This document shows, one piece after another, positions 10,352-21,671 of a DNA stretch of 64,000 bases (positions within the stretch are counted from its first letter, which is position 1; each line of letters opens with the position of its first letter). The notes under the pieces were generated by a model, which worked only from the letters and a program-made list of their open reading frames with translations, was not told the DNA's origin and did not search any database. The stretch is from an uncultured Tolumonas sp. (GTDB lineage Bacteria; Pseudomonadota; Gammaproteobacteria; Enterobacterales; Aeromonadaceae). The position numbers were made by a program, and so were the translations under genes. The stretch is from assembly GCF_963676665.1 (NCBI RefSeq), contig NZ_OY781378.1, forward strand, positions 898,001 through 962,000, written 5' to 3'.

Positions 10352-10529
10352 AGCTTCTCCCCCAATACTGAGATGAGTCCCATTATTTATGGGGCTACAT
10401 GCATCTGTTTCATTTGTAAGCCTAGACGACATTTTGCCAATGGTGTCAGAAAGTCTTCATAAATCCTGTAGTTGCCGACCATTAAGCAGTGCCATCTGGT
10501 ACAAAAAAACACATTCCGAATATTCTGTA

Positions 10530-10544
10530 GCTATTGTTGTGCCA
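10530..10544 (-). promoter_or_regulatory. Sigma-54-type -24/-12 promoter for prkA-yeaH-spoVR
   Basis: The minus strand reads TGGCACAACAATAGC from 10544 down to 10530. The -24 GG (10543-10542) and -12 GC (10531-10530) are separated by exactly ten bases, the invariant geometry of RpoN promoters. The -24 hexamer TGGCAC is a perfect match and the -12 element TAGC matches TTGC at three of four. Transcription would start near 10518. Confidence 0.6.
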
Positions 10545-10654
10545 CTCCGGCTACTGAATGTCAAAAAATAAACAAACATTTAACGACTAATAGCTATTTA
10601 CGTAACGAGGTGGAAAACAGGTCAAATAATCTGCTGATTTTTGATAGGAAAAGA

Positions 10655-10685
10655 TAAAAAAAGCCACCGCAGAGGGCGATGGCTT
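10655..10685 (-). terminator. Rho-independent terminator after glgP
   Basis: On the minus strand the stem AAGCCATCGC pairs with GCGGTGGCTT (one G-T pair) around a short loop. It is followed by TTTTTTATC, about 40 bases after the glgP stop. Confidence 0.8.
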
Positions 10686-10721
10686 AGGCAATTATGAGGT
10701 TTGATTACGATTATGGTGCAA

Positions 10722-13190
10722 TCAAGCGATGTTGCATGGTTCCAGATGCCAGATTTGACGAACGTAATCCTGAATCGAGCGGTCAGAGTTAAATTTGCCC
10801 ACTGATGCAGCATTAATGATCGCCATTTTGGCCCAGCCTGCTTTATCACGATACAGTGTGTCTATACGCTTATGTGCTGCATCGTAAGAAGCAAAATCGG
10901 CTAGAGTCAAATAAGTGTCGCCCCAATCAAGCAATGATTTTTTGATCGATTGCAGCTCACCTGGGTGACCTGGCGTGAAGTAGTCCGTGTCCAGCCAATC
11001 CAGAGCAGATTTGATTTCTGGGTTCGCATAGTAATAATCCCAAGGGTTATAACCTTGCGCTTTCAGACTCTTCACTTCTTCAACGTTCAAACCGAAGATC
11101 ACACAATTATCTTCGCCGACTTCTTCTGCGATCTCGATGTTAGCACCATCCAACGTACCAATCGTGATAGCACCGTTCATCGCCAGTTTCATGTTACCTG
11201 TACCAGATGCTTCATAACCGGCGGTTGAGATCTGTTCAGAAACATCGGCTGCCGGGATCAGTTTTTCTGCCAGACTGACGCGATAGTTTGGCATAAACAC
11301 GACTTTCAGTTTGCCGTTGATCCGCTGGTCAGCATTAATGCGTTCACCAATTTTATTGATGGCATAAATGATGTCTTTGGCCACACGATAACCCGGTGCT
11401 GCTTTTGAACCGAAGATGAATACACGTGGGTGCATATCATATTCAGGGTTCAGCAGCAGACGACGGTAGAGCACTAAAATGTGCAGCAGGTTTAATTGCT
11501 GACGTTTGTACTCATGCAGACGTTTGATTTGAATATCAAAAATAGCCTCGGCACTCACTTCAATTCCGGTTTCTGCCTTAATGACTTTAACCAGTTTTTC
11601 TTTGTTGTGACGCTTGATATCCATGAATTTCTTCTGGAATGCCGCATCATCCGCATGTTGGGTCAGCTGTTGCAGTGCATCCAGATTTAATGGCCATTCC
11701 GTACCGACTGTTTCGGTAAACAGATCAGCCAGCTCCTGATTACAAGAAAGCAACCAGCGACGCGGGGTAACACCGTTGGTGACGTTGCAGAATTTATCTG
11801 GCCAAAGCGCATTAAATTCCGGGAACAGATCTTCTTTCACCAGCTTGGAATGAATTTCCGCCACACCATTTACTTTGTGTGAGGTAACAACACAAAGATT
11901 AGCCATACGCACACGACGCGGGTTGCCTTCGTCAATGATAGAAAGTTTACGTTTCACATCATTATCACCCGGCCATTTCACGTCGACTTCATTTTTCAGG
12001 AAGTAAGCGTTGATTTCATAAATGATTTCAAGATGACGAGGTAATACCTTTTCAAACAGGTAAACCGGCCAGGTTTCCAGTGCTTCCGGCAACAAAGTAT
12101 GGTTGGTGTAAGAGAATACTTGCTTACAAATATTCCATGCCGCTTCCCATTCCAGACCTTCATCATCGATCAGTTGGCGCATCAGTTCAGGGATGGCGAT
12201 AGTCGGATGCGTATCGTTCAGCTGAACCGCAATTTGCGCGGCAAAGTCTTTAAAGTCGGTATGTGTGCGTTTGTAACGACGCATAATGTCTTTCAAGGAA
12301 CAGGCACAGAAGAAATATTGCTGCACCAGACGCAACTCTTTACCCGCTTCCGTTTCATCGTTTGGATAAAGCACTTTGGAAATAGTTTCTGCTTCGGCTT
12401 TTTCTTTTTGCGAGTCGATATAACCACCGTGGTTAAAGACATCCCAATCAAAGAATTCAGAAGCACGAGATTCCCACAAACGCAGAATGTTTACAGTTTG
12501 AGCACCAAAACCAACGATCGGAATATCCCAAGGTACACCTTTGATCACGCGGCCTGGGTGCCATACTTTGTGTACTTTGCAATCTTCGCCAAACACGGTT
12601 TCTACATAACCGTAGAGTGGAATTTCCTGCACGGATTCCGGGCGGCAAATTTCCCACGGGTTGCCGTATTCGCGCCATGAATCAGGACGTTCAACCTGAC
12701 GGCCATCGCGGATCTCCTGACGGAACAAGCCATGCTCATAATGCAGGCCATAACCCAGTGCGGGATAACCCAGCGTTGCCAGTGAATCAATAAAACAGGC
12801 GGCCAAACGACCCAAACCGCCGTTACCGAGCGCCATATCCGGTTCTTCTTCGCACAGATCAGTCAATTCCAGACCGAGTTCTTTCAGTGCGGCATCACAA
12901 GTTTGATAAAGCCCTAAATTATGCAGGTTGTTGGCGGTCAGTCGTCCCATCAGGAATTCGGCTGAAAAGTAGTGCACGGCACGCGTGTCTTTTTTGAAGT
13001 GCGTCTGTTGTGTGCTGGTCAGTCGGTCGAACAGCATCTGATTGATAGTGGCGCAGGTCGCCATCCACCATGCTTGTTTGCTTGCTTTCTTTTCACTGGT
13101 GCCCAGTGTGGTGCGAAGATGGTGAACGATCTCTTGCTTAAACTCATCCTTGTCCAGTGCAAACAGCTGTTGCTCCAAAGGATTCACCAT
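10722..13190 (-). CDS. glgP: Glycogen/maltodextrin phosphorylase
   Basis: 822 residues, typical for GT35 phosphorylases. The enzyme releases glucose 1-phosphate from alpha-1,4-glucan chains using pyridoxal phosphate. Family landmarks are [13 protein letters not shown] at about 121-133, IQLNDTHP-type segment [38 protein letters not shown], and EASGTGNMK ending at the PLP lysine Lys668. The ATG at 13190 has AGAGG upstream. MalP-type enzymes share all these motifs. GlgP is preferred because glgX lies in the same gene block and no malQ is present, but maltodextrin use cannot be excluded. It is divergent from yoaA across 223 bases. Confidence 0.93.
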   Translation of the reverse strand: MVNPLEQQLFALDKDEFKQEIVHHLRTTLGTSEKKASKQAWWMATCATINQMLFDRLTSTQQTHFKKDTRAVHYFSAEFLMGRLTANNLHNLGLYQTCDAALKELGLELTDLCEEEPDMALGNGGLGRLAACFIDSLATLGYPALGYGLHYEHGLFRQEIRDGRQVERPDSWREYGNPWEICRPESVQEIPLYGYVETVFGEDCKVHKVWHPGRVIKGVPWDIPIVGFGAQTVNILRLWESRASEFFDWDVFNHGGYIDSQKEKAEAETISKVLYPNDETEAGKELRLVQQYFFCACSLKDIMRRYKRTHTDFKDFAAQIAVQLNDTHPTIAIPELMRQLIDDEGLEWEAAWNICKQVFSYTNHTLLPEALETWPVYLFEKVLPRHLEIIYEINAYFLKNEVDVKWPGDNDVKRKLSIIDEGNPRRVRMANLCVVTSHKVNGVAEIHSKLVKEDLFPEFNALWPDKFCNVTNGVTPRRWLLSCNQELADLFTETVGTEWPLNLDALQQLTQHADDAAFQKKFMDIKRHNKEKLVKVIKAETGIEVSAEAIFDIQIKRLHEYKRQQLNLLHILVLYRRLLLNPEYDMHPRVFIFGSKAAPGYRVAKDIIYAINKIGERINADQRINGKLKVVFMPNYRVSLAEKLIPAADVSEQISTAGYEASGTGNMKLAMNGAITIGTLDGANIEIAEEVGEDNCVIFGLNVEEVKSLKAQGYNPWDYYYANPEIKSALDWLDTDYFTPGHPGELQSIKKSLLDWGDTYLTLADFASYDAAHKRIDTLYRDKAGWAKMAIINAASVGKFNSDRSIQDYVRQIWHLEPCNIA

Positions 13191-13413
13191 AGCGATTACC
13201 TCTTTTTAAAACCAGTTAAGTCTTGGCCACAAAATATACAGTAAACTACATTAGCTTATTTTTTGTGTCGTGTATCGCGCGCGCTATTAGAGATTCGCAT
13301 GATGTTGACCGAATGTCCTCTGTAGAATCTTCTGTATTGTTCGAGTTGTTATTCCTGTCACATATGTAATTCCCATATAATTGTTACATCACTATTTCGT
13401 ATCAGGATTCCCG

Positions 13414-15417
13414 TTGGATATCGATTATTTTGCTGAAAACGGTCTGCTTGCAAAGACAATACCTGGTTTTGCGCCGCGCCAAGCTCAGGTTCATATGGCA
13501 GATGCGGTCAGTAAAACGATAAAGAGTGCAGGTCGTTTGCTGGTGGAAGCCGGAACCGGCACCGGAAAAACGTTCGCATATCTGGTGCCTGCCTTAGATA
13601 GTGGCAAGCGAGTCATTATCAGTACCGGTTCTAAAGCCCTGCAGGATCAGCTTTACGAGCGCGATCTGCCGACACTGTTGTTAGCCATGCAATATGGTAA
13701 ACCGGTCGCTCAGTTGAAGGGGCGCTCGAATTATCTTTGTACTTATCGTTTAGCGTTGCTTGAGCAGGAAATGCATTTTCTGGCTGCGGACGTGTTTGCT
13801 GATTTGCCGAAGGTGCGTAATTTTAAGGCGCGCACTCTCAGTGGCGATGTGGCTGATATTCCGGGGTTACAGGAACAAGCGCCGATTTTGCCGTTTGTTA
13901 CGAGCACCAACGACAACTGTTTAGGGCGTGAATGCCCGGATTATGAAACCTGTTTTCTGGTCAAAGCACGCCGTAAAGCACTCGATGCGCAAGTGGTGGT
14001 GATCAACCATCATCTGTTTTTTGCAGATATGTCTGTCAAAGACACCGGGTTTGGTGAGTTATTGCCTGATGCTGACGTGTATATTTTCGACGAAGCCCAT
14101 CAATTACCCGATATTGCCAGTCAGTATTTTGGGGAATCACTCTCCAGTCGCCAACTTTCTGATGTTGCTGAAGAATTACGTCTGGCCTATCGCTTGGAAG
14201 CCAAAGATATGGCGCAACTGGGTAAAGCGGCTGATCGCTTGATTCAAGATTGTCAGGCGATGCGGTTATCGTTTGGTGTAGAGCCTTCCCGTGGCAATCT
14301 GCGTGATATTCTGGCGCAACCGGCCATGCAGCGTGATTTACAACGCCTGAAAGAAACCATCAAATTTTGCTACGACGTTTGTAAATTGGCATTAGGACGT
14401 GGCGAACAGATCAATAATTGTTTTGAACGTTTAACCGGCTTTCTGACGGCTGCGGATCATGTCACGGCGATCACTGAAGTGGGGGCTGCCTATTGGTATG
14501 AAACCACCAAACGCCATTTCACCTTAAACGTAACACCACTTTCTATCGCGGAACGTTTTGCACAAGAGGTGATGCGGGTCGGTTGTAGCTGGATTTTCAC
14601 TTCTGCAACACTCACGGTCGGTGAGGAATTTAATTATTTTTCTCAGCGCATGGGCGTGGAAGATGCCGATACCTGTCTGTTAGATAGCCCGTTTGATTAC
14701 GAGTATCAGTCATTGCTGTGTGTGCCGCGGAATTTGCCGGAGACGTCAAATTATCAGCGTGCCACGCAACTGGCGGAGCGTTTATTGCCAGTGATTGAAC
14801 AAGTGCCGGGCGGCTGTTTTTTTCTGTGTACCAGCTACAACAGCGTCAATCAGATAGCACAGGTATTACGCGATAAACTGGATCGTACAGTGCTGGTGCA
14901 AGGTGATGATAATAAACAGCGCATTTTGGCCGATTTTGTGGCAGATGGACATGCCGTGTTGGTGGCGACTTCGTCCTTCTGGGAAGGGGTCGATGTGCGC
15001 GGTGCGGCGTTATCGTGTGTCATCATAGATAAGCTACCGTTTACCTCACCGGATGAGCCATTACTAAAAGCGCGCATGGAAGATTGTCGTCTGCAAGGTG
15101 GCGATCCGTTCCAGCAATTGCAATTACCCGAAGCCGTTATTGTGTTAAAGCAAGGGGTAGGGCGATTGATCCGCGATTATCAGGATCGTGGTATCCTGAT
15201 CCTTTGTGACCCGCGTTTGGTCAATAAACCCTATGGTGCGGCATTCCTGAAAAGTCTGCCGCCGATCCCGCGTTGTCGGGATCTGACACGTTTAAGCGAA
15301 TTCTGGGCAATACCGGACATGCCGGTGGTTGAGCCGGCTGCCTTATTACAACCGGCCTTATTACAACCGACCTTATTACAAAAAGAGACGATTACTGATG
15401 AAAATTCTGGCGATTGA
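13414..15417 (+). CDS. yoaA: DinG-family ATP-dependent DNA helicase YoaA
   Basis: About 667 residues. No ATG is available at the N terminus; a TTG at 13414 with AGGA six bases upstream gives an N terminus (DIDYFAENGLLAKTIPGF) colinear with E. coli YoaA. A TTG at 13381 is the alternative. This is an XPD/DinG-like superfamily 2 helicase. Walker A EAGTGTGKT is at about 45-53, four Fe-S cluster cysteines are at about 109, 169, 174 and 180, and the DEAH box is at about 226-229. Later motifs are TSATL and QGVGRLIRD. In E. coli YoaA pairs with the HolC (chi) clamp-loader subunit in repair of stalled forks. The C-terminal tail carries three copies of a 15-bp repeat and overlaps tsaB by 20 bases. Confidence 0.93.
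   Translation: MDIDYFAENGLLAKTIPGFAPRQAQVHMADAVSKTIKSAGRLLVEAGTGTGKTFAYLVPALDSGKRVIISTGSKALQDQLYERDLPTLLLAMQYGKPVAQLKGRSNYLCTYRLALLEQEMHFLAADVFADLPKVRNFKARTLSGDVADIPGLQEQAPILPFVTSTNDNCLGRECPDYETCFLVKARRKALDAQVVVINHHLFFADMSVKDTGFGELLPDADVYIFDEAHQLPDIASQYFGESLSSRQLSDVAEELRLAYRLEAKDMAQLGKAADRLIQDCQAMRLSFGVEPSRGNLRDILAQPAMQRDLQRLKETIKFCYDVCKLALGRGEQINNCFERLTGFLTAADHVTAITEVGAAYWYETTKRHFTLNVTPLSIAERFAQEVMRVGCSWIFTSATLTVGEEFNYFSQRMGVEDADTCLLDSPFDYEYQSLLCVPRNLPETSNYQRATQLAERLLPVIEQVPGGCFFLCTSYNSVNQIAQVLRDKLDRTVLVQGDDNKQRILADFVADGHAVLVATSSFWEGVDVRGAALSCVIIDKLPFTSPDEPLLKARMEDCRLQGGDPFQQLQLPEAVIVLKQGVGRLIRDYQDRGILILCDPRLVNKPYGAAFLKSLPPIPRCRDLTRLSEFWAIPDMPVVEPAALLQPALLQPTLLQKETITDENSGD
15341..15385 (+). 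repeat. Three tandem 15-bp units at the end of yoaA
   Basis: Units start at 15341, 15356 and 15371: CCTTATTACAACCGG, CCTTATTACAACCGA, then a diverged CCTTATTACAAAAAG. They are in frame and encode ALLQP-ALLQP-TLLQK in the YoaA tail, ending 12 bases before the tsaB start codon. Confidence 0.9.
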
Positions 15418-16105
15418 TACAGCCACCGAAGCTTGTTCTGCAGCTTTATTATGGAACGATGCTGTATTAACCCGCGAACAGGTCGCACCGCAGGGGCATA
15501 CCCGAATCATTCTGCCGATGGTGAGCGAATTACTGGCAGAAACTGGTGCGTCATTGCAGGAATTAGATGCTATTGCGTTTGGCCGTGGCCCGGGTTCTTT
15601 TACTGGTGTGCGTATTGGTATCGGGGCGGCACAAGGCTTGGCGTATGGTGCGAATGTGCCACTGATTGGCATTTCAACGTTGCAGATGCTGGCACAAGGT
15701 GCTTACCGTCGACAGCAGGCAGAAAAGGTCATTGCTGCGATAGATGCGCGTATGAATGAGATCTATCTTGGCGCGTTTACACTGCAAGATGGGCGCATGC
15801 AACCGGTACTTGATGAAGCAGTTATTCTGCCGGAACAGGCTGCTGAATTTCTGCAGGCAGTGACAGCAAAAATAGCAGGCGGCGTTGCAGTGGGCACCGG
15901 ATTCACCAGCTATACTGAATTAGCGGCGAAATTGGGCTTGTTACCTACGGCAAATCAGGTCGAATTAAATCTGCCATGGGCGCAGGATATGCTGCCACAA
16001 GCGGTTGCAGCTTACCAGGCTGGTGAGTATTGTGATCCATCTCTGGCTACACCCGTATATTTACGTGATAAGGTGACTTGGAAAAAGCTGCCGGGTCGTG
16101 AATAA
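15398..16105 (+). CDS. tsaB: tRNA threonylcarbamoyladenosine biosynthesis protein TsaB
   Basis: 235 residues from the ATG at 15398, matching the usual ~231. TsaB is an inactive ASKHA-fold partner of TsaD and, with TsaE, completes t6A modification at position 37 of ANN-decoding tRNAs. The N terminus MKILAIDTATEACSAAL and the segment FGRGPGSFTGVRIGIGAAQGLAYG at about 61-84 are diagnostic. It overlaps the yoaA end by 20 bases, so the two are almost certainly translationally linked, as in E. coli where yoaA and tsaB are also adjacent. The ribosome site is modest (AAGAG ten bases upstream), consistent with coupled reinitiation. An upstream in-frame start at 15329 only translates the yoaA repeat. 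Confidence 0.95.
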   Translation: MKILAIDTATEACSAALLWNDAVLTREQVAPQGHTRIILPMVSELLAETGASLQELDAIAFGRGPGSFTGVRIGIGAAQGLAYGANVPLIGISTLQMLAQGAYRRQQAEKVIAAIDARMNEIYLGAFTLQDGRMQPVLDEAVILPEQAAEFLQAVTAKIAGGVAVGTGFTSYTELAAKLGLLPTANQVELNLPWAQDMLPQAVAAYQAGEYCDPSLATPVYLRDKVTWKKLPGRE

Positions 16106-16136
16106 TTAGTGAACAGGATGAGTTAACCCGTTTTCT

Positions 16137-16418
16137 ATGAATATAGCTGCTACCAATCTTTCGATCACAGGTTTAAGCCGACCGGATGGTTACCTCTATC
16201 CGGGGAAAGATCGTGCCAGTGAGGAAACTGCTGAACAGAGCAGTACCAAGTCTGACTCCGTGGTTTTTGCTGCTGGTGCGGAAGAGGCGGCAGAAAAGTT
16301 AACTTACGACCAACCTAGCCCGAAACAAAGTCGGGCTATCTATGCTTATAAAGATGTTGCCCTTCAAGATCGCCGCAGTCAGCTTGAACAAATGCTGCGT
16401 GTCGATATGTATGCCTGA
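16137..16418 (+). CDS. Hypothetical protein between tsaB and slp (93 aa)
   Basis: I do not recognise a family. The protein has a low-complexity acidic and serine-rich N-terminal half (EETAEQSSTKSDS, AAGAEEAAEKL). A more structured C-terminal stretch, PSPKQSRAIYAYKDVALQDRRSQLEQMLRVDMYA, looks like one amphipathic helix. There is no signal peptide or membrane segment. The ATG follows tsaB by 31 bases; the nearest ribosome-like site (AGGATGAG) is 12 or more bases upstream, which is weak. It appears to be an insertion into the yoaA-tsaB-slp order known from enterics. Frame integrity and the gap-free context support coding. Confidence 0.65.
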   Translation: MNIAATNLSITGLSRPDGYLYPGKDRASEETAEQSSTKSDSVVFAAGAEEAAEKLTYDQPSPKQSRAIYAYKDVALQDRRSQLEQMLRVDMYA

Positions 16419-16441
16419 AACTCCTTTCTGAGAACATCAAA

Positions 16442-16951
16442 ATGAAGTGGATCCCGCTGTTTTTCCTCTTGTTTGTCACTGCCTGCGCAAATAACAACAC
16501 CGGCTATTATGCCGATGACTCAGTATTGATCCGCCAGCAATTCTCCCAAATGGCGCAGCCCAATAATCCGCAAGGCTGGTTGGTGAAATGGAGTGGGGTA
16601 ATTGCGCAAACCCGTAATCTGGCCACTGGTACAGAAGTAGAAGTGGTTTATTTACCGCTAAGCTATAACGGCACGCCGCAACAATCAGAACAATCACCGG
16701 GTCGCTTTATCGCGGTCTTCCCACAGTTGCTTGATCCGGTGCTGTATGCCAAAGGGCGTAGCATTACCGTCTCTGGTGCAACAGCGCCATCTCGTGAAGG
16801 CAAAATTGGTGAGATGCCATATCGTTTTGCGGTCGTGAATGCAACGGAGCACAAGCTGTGGCCAATCGTGAAAGAAGTCGAAGTTCGTTACGAACGCCCG
16901 CTGTTTGATGACGGATTTTACTATCACCACCGCGTCATCGTTCCGCGTTAA
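16442..16951 (+). CDS. Slp/YeaY family outer-membrane lipoprotein
   Basis: 169 residues. A short signal MKWIPLFFLLFVTAC carries a lipobox (V-T-A-C15); the residue after Cys15 is Ala, so Lol sorting to the outer membrane is expected. The mature part matches the Slp domain: an N-terminal FSQM segment, WSGVIAQTRNLATGTEVEVVYLPLSYNGTP, a central GRFIAVFPQLLDP, and a VSGATAPSREGKIGEMPYRFAVVNA strand. Slp proteins are associated with starvation and envelope stress, but their molecular role is unknown. In E. coli the paralogue yeaY lies downstream of tsaB, as here, so this is most likely the YeaY equivalent. Confidence 0.88.
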   Translation: MKWIPLFFLLFVTACANNNTGYYADDSVLIRQQFSQMAQPNNPQGWLVKWSGVIAQTRNLATGTEVEVVYLPLSYNGTPQQSEQSPGRFIAVFPQLLDPVLYAKGRSITVSGATAPSREGKIGEMPYRFAVVNATEHKLWPIVKEVEVRYERPLFDDGFYYHHRVIVPR

Positions 16952-17024
16952 TAATAAGCTGCAACGCCAATTACTTTGGGTATGAATCTCTTTGTGACAA
17001 CAATCGGGAATTGTTATCTGATTG

Positions 17025-17053
17025 TTGCCATTCTCGCGCCATCGTTTCATACT
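17025..17053 (+). promoter_or_regulatory. Sigma-70-type promoter for the thi operon
   Basis: TTGCCA (17025-17030, five of six to TTGACA), 17-base spacer, CATACT (17048-17053, four of six to TATAAT). The predicted start near 17060 falls just ahead of the TPP riboswitch, which supports the call. Confidence 0.55.
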
Positions 17054-17061
17054 AACCGCTA

Positions 17062-17150
17062 CTTGTCGGAGTGCCCTTTGGGCTGAGACCGTTAATTCGG
17101 GATCCGTTGAACCTGATCAGGCTAGAACCTGCGAAGGGAAACAAGAGTTG
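17062..17150 (+). promoter_or_regulatory. TPP riboswitch (THI element)
   Basis: The core is recognisable by eye. CGGAGTGCC leads into GGGCTGAGACC (17080-17090), then ATCCGTTGAACCTGATCAGG (17102-17121), then CTAGAACCTGCGAAGGGAA. CTGAGA and GAACCTGATC..GCGAAGGGA are the ligand-binding loops of the thiamin pyrophosphate aptamer. It controls thiC and the genes after it. The 122 bases from aptamer to thiC ATG contain a weak AGATCT-CTCA-AGATCT hairpin followed by T (17189-17207). A GCAAGC/GCTTGC pair (17238-17243, 17266-17271) brackets the ribosome site AAGGTGAG. Control could therefore be transcriptional, translational or both. Confidence 0.97.
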
Positions 17151-17260
17151 CGCTCAGGAATCGTTCTTCATTAGAGTGTTTCCTCGCCAGATCTCTCAAG
17201 ATCTTTTGCTGCAAAACTCCTCTCAACGCCACTTCCGGCAAGCCATCCGATTCTATTTAA

Positions 17261-19128
<1,868 letters not shown>

Positions 19129-19129
<1 letters not shown>

Positions 19130-20697
19130 TGGATTGCGATTCCTTACGCACTCAGGCGTCTCGCCCGATTATCTGGAGCATCGCTGGCAATGACTGTGGC
19201 GGCGGAGCAGGGCTCGCCGCAGATCTGCTGACCATCCATGATTTGGGTGGTCATGCTTGCCCGGTGGTGAGCTCCATCACAGCTCAAAATTCGCTCACGT
19301 TGCGCAGTGCTGAGGCGGTGTCAGCAAAAATGTTGCGAGATCAACTGGATGTATTGGCGGCTGATTTACCGCCGGTGGCTATCAAAATTGGTTTGCTGCC
19401 AACCATTGAACATGTCGCATTATTGACCGATTGGCTGGCGGATTTTAAAACCAAACAAGCCTGTTTTGTGGTGCTCGATCCGGTTGTGATCACCAGTCAG
19501 GGTGGCAACATGGCCGAGCAGGACATCCGCGATGCGTTGCTGACGAAATTGTTACCGCAGTTGGATTTGATCACGCCGAACCTGAATGAATTGATATGGT
19601 TGCTGCAATTGCCAACCGATCATTTTTCATCTGCGGATTATCCGTTGTCATTACTTGAAGCAGCCAGTGCGCAGCTACGCGAATTGGGCGTCAACGCTGT
19701 GCTTTGTAAAGGCGGCCATTTTAACGATGCGCTTACTCGTGATTATTTTTCGAATGGCATTCAGCGCTTTGTTCTGGAATCAGAGCGTGTTGTCACTCGC
19801 CATGGGCACGGCACGGGTTGCACATTGGCATCTGCAGTTGCCGCGTTGGTGGCACAAGGTTATGACATCACCGATGCGTTAGCGGTGGCGAAAGCCTATG
19901 TGCAGCAAGGTTTGCGACAAGCACAAGCGCTTGGGCAAGGTCCGGGGCCGGTCGCGCATGCTGGCTGGCCAGAGCAGGCAATCGATTTTCCACAACCACG
20001 CTGGGTCATTCAGAACAACGGGGTTTGGCAGTTAGAAACGTCACTGGCAGTCGCTGCTTTTCCTGAGACCGATCACCAATTAGGGTTATATCCGGTTGTG
20101 GACTCGGTGCAGTGGATTGAAAAATTACTGCAATGGGGTGTCAGAACACTGCAATTGCGGGTGAAAGATCCAGAAGCTCCCGATCTGGAACAGCAGATAC
20201 AGCAAGCTATAAAACTCGGTCAACAGTATCAGGCACGATTGTTCATCAACGATTACTGGCAATTGGCGGTCAAGCATGGCGCCTACGGCGTGCATCTTGG
20301 GCAGGAAGATCTGCAAATCGCCGATCTGAATGCGATCCGTGATGCGGGGTTACGACTGGGTATTTCTACGCATGGCTTTTTTGAATTAGCGCGCGCGTTT
20401 GCATTACAACCTTCCTATATTGCGTTAGGCCATATCTTCCCGACGCAAACCAAAGAGATGCCATCGCAACCGCAAGGCTTACAGCGGTTAGATCGTTATG
20501 TGGCGCTTGCCAGTGATTTTCCAACCGTTGCTATCGGTGGTATTTCTGAAGCTCGTGTTCCAGAAGTGCAAGTTTCCGGTGTCGGTAGTATTGCGTTGGT
20601 GAGTGCCATTACTAAAGCATCTGATCCACAAGTGGTGACTGAACGCTTGCTCCGGCTGGTGGAAGGGAATATGCCAGAGGCGGTTACTGATGACTAA
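19129..20697 (+). CDS. thiDE: Bifunctional HMP(-P) kinase / thiamin-phosphate synthase (ThiD-ThiE fusion)
   Basis: 522 residues, the sum of a ThiD and a ThiE. Residues about 12-280 are a ribokinase-fold HMP kinase ([52 protein letters not shown]). About 315-512 are a TIM-barrel thiamin-phosphate synthase ([44 protein letters not shown]). The chain phosphorylates HMP-P and then joins it to thiazole phosphate. The linker (about 280-315) is poorly conserved in appearance. The kinase usually carries AGNDSGGGAG; Ser is replaced by Cys here. The gene overlaps thiC by 1 base and thiF by 8. Confidence 0.95.
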
Positions 20698-21484
20698 CAC
20701 ACTCTCTGAGAATGAATTTTTGCGTTACGGACGGCAGATATTACTGCCGGAAATCGGTGAAGCTGGTCAGCTAAAACTGAAACAGAGCAAAGTGCTGATT
20801 GTCGGATTAGGCGGGCTGGGTTCTCCGGCTTCACTTTATCTGGCGGCTGCTGGTGTCGGTGAATTATGGCTGGCTGATGGTGACTTGGTCGATAGCAGTA
20901 ATTTACAGCGGCAGATTTTGTATCGCACCGCCGATCGTCATCAACCTAAAACCAAAGCGGCTTGTGTTCATCTAACAGAGTTGAATCCCTCCATTAACTA
21001 CCAAACTTTACCTGCGGTGGACGACGCTTTATTGGCGGAAATCGTTCCGCAAATGGATGTGGTGATCGATTGTTCAGACAACATGCTTACTCGTCAGCGT
21101 GTGAATGCGGCCTGTATGCGTGTGCAAAAACCGCTGATCACGGCCGCAGCAACGGGTTGGGAAGGGCAGTTGTTCTTAATTGAACCGGCACAACAAACTG
21201 CCTGTTATCACTGTCTGTTTCCACTCAATGAAGAGACCGGATTGAGCTGCCGCGAGGCGGGCATTGCTGGCCCGGTAGTCGGTATGTTGGGCACGGCGCA
21301 GGCTTTACTGACGATGCAATTGCTGTGCGACTTGCCACGACCCACCGGCATTTTGCAACGCTTTGATGGCCGAACGCTGCAGTGGCAACGTCTAAAAACG
21401 CAGGCTGATCCGACCTGCCCAGTTTGCCATTCCTCTGCCTCATCTTCTGTTTCGCTGGAGTTACCGACATGCAAATCCGCTTAA
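20690..21484 (+). CDS. thiF: Sulfur-carrier adenylyltransferase ThiF
   Basis: 264 residues; E1-like enzyme that adenylates the ThiS C terminus for sulfur loading in thiazole synthesis. The nucleotide-binding motif [20 protein letters not shown] is near residues 37-56. [16 protein letters not shown] follows, and then the [16 protein letters not shown] segment. Two zinc-binding CxxC pairs are seen, CYHC in the middle and CPVC near the end. HesA/MoeB proteins share this fold, but the position between thiDE and thiS settles the assignment. It overlaps thiDE by 8 bases and thiS by 16. Confidence 0.95.
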   Translation: MTNTLSENEFLRYGRQILLPEIGEAGQLKLKQSKVLIVGLGGLGSPASLYLAAAGVGELWLADGDLVDSSNLQRQILYRTADRHQPKTKAACVHLTELNPSINYQTLPAVDDALLAEIVPQMDVVIDCSDNMLTRQRVNAACMRVQKPLITAAATGWEGQLFLIEPAQQTACYHCLFPLNEETGLSCREAGIAGPVVGMLGTAQALLTMQLLCDLPRPTGILQRFDGRTLQWQRLKTQADPTCPVCHSSASSSVSLELPTCKSA

Positions 21485-21669
21485 ACGGCGAATCGCTGCA
21501 ACTCGAATCATCTTGCAGTCTTGAAGCGCTGTTATCCGCGCAAAATCAGCTTAAAGCTGGTATTGCGGTGGCGATAAACCAACAGGTCATCCCACGCAGC
21601 CAGTGGAGCCATACCTTTCTTTCTGAACACGACGACGTGGATCTGTTTCGCGCCATCGCTGGAGGTTAA
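21469..21669 (+). CDS. thiS: Sulfur carrier protein ThiS
   Basis: 66 residues ending in the required Gly-Gly (FRAIAGG), which is thiocarboxylated by ThiF and donates sulfur to the thiazole. The [10 protein letters not shown] start and ubiquitin-like pattern fit the family, with [14 protein letters not shown] in the middle. The ATG at 21469 is preceded by GGAG at eight bases and lies inside the end of thiF; an upstream start at 21424 would only add residues out of family. Confidence 0.95.
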   Translation: MQIRLNGESLQLESSCSLEALLSAQNQLKAGIAVAINQQVIPRSQWSHTFLSEHDDVDLFRAIAGG

Positions 21670-21671
21670 CC

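Larger units (their letters stand above)
10352..10721. other. 370-bp intergenic region between prkA and glgP
   Basis: The region holds the glgP terminator (10655-10685), the sigma-54-type promoter of prkA and a leader of about 165 bases. I see no convincing NtrC or IHF site in the bases upstream of the promoter and no small gene with a ribosome site. Confidence 0.6.

Noticed and set aside
10479-10494. Second TGGCAC on the minus strand near 10494 as another sigma-54 promoter
   Set aside because: Ten bases after the GG the sequence is TG, not GC, so the required -24/-12 geometry fails.
12099-12680. 193-residue open frame antisense to glgP
   Set aside because: Shadow frame of a strongly conserved gene; composition is Phe/Arg-rich and no family or ribosome site is seen.
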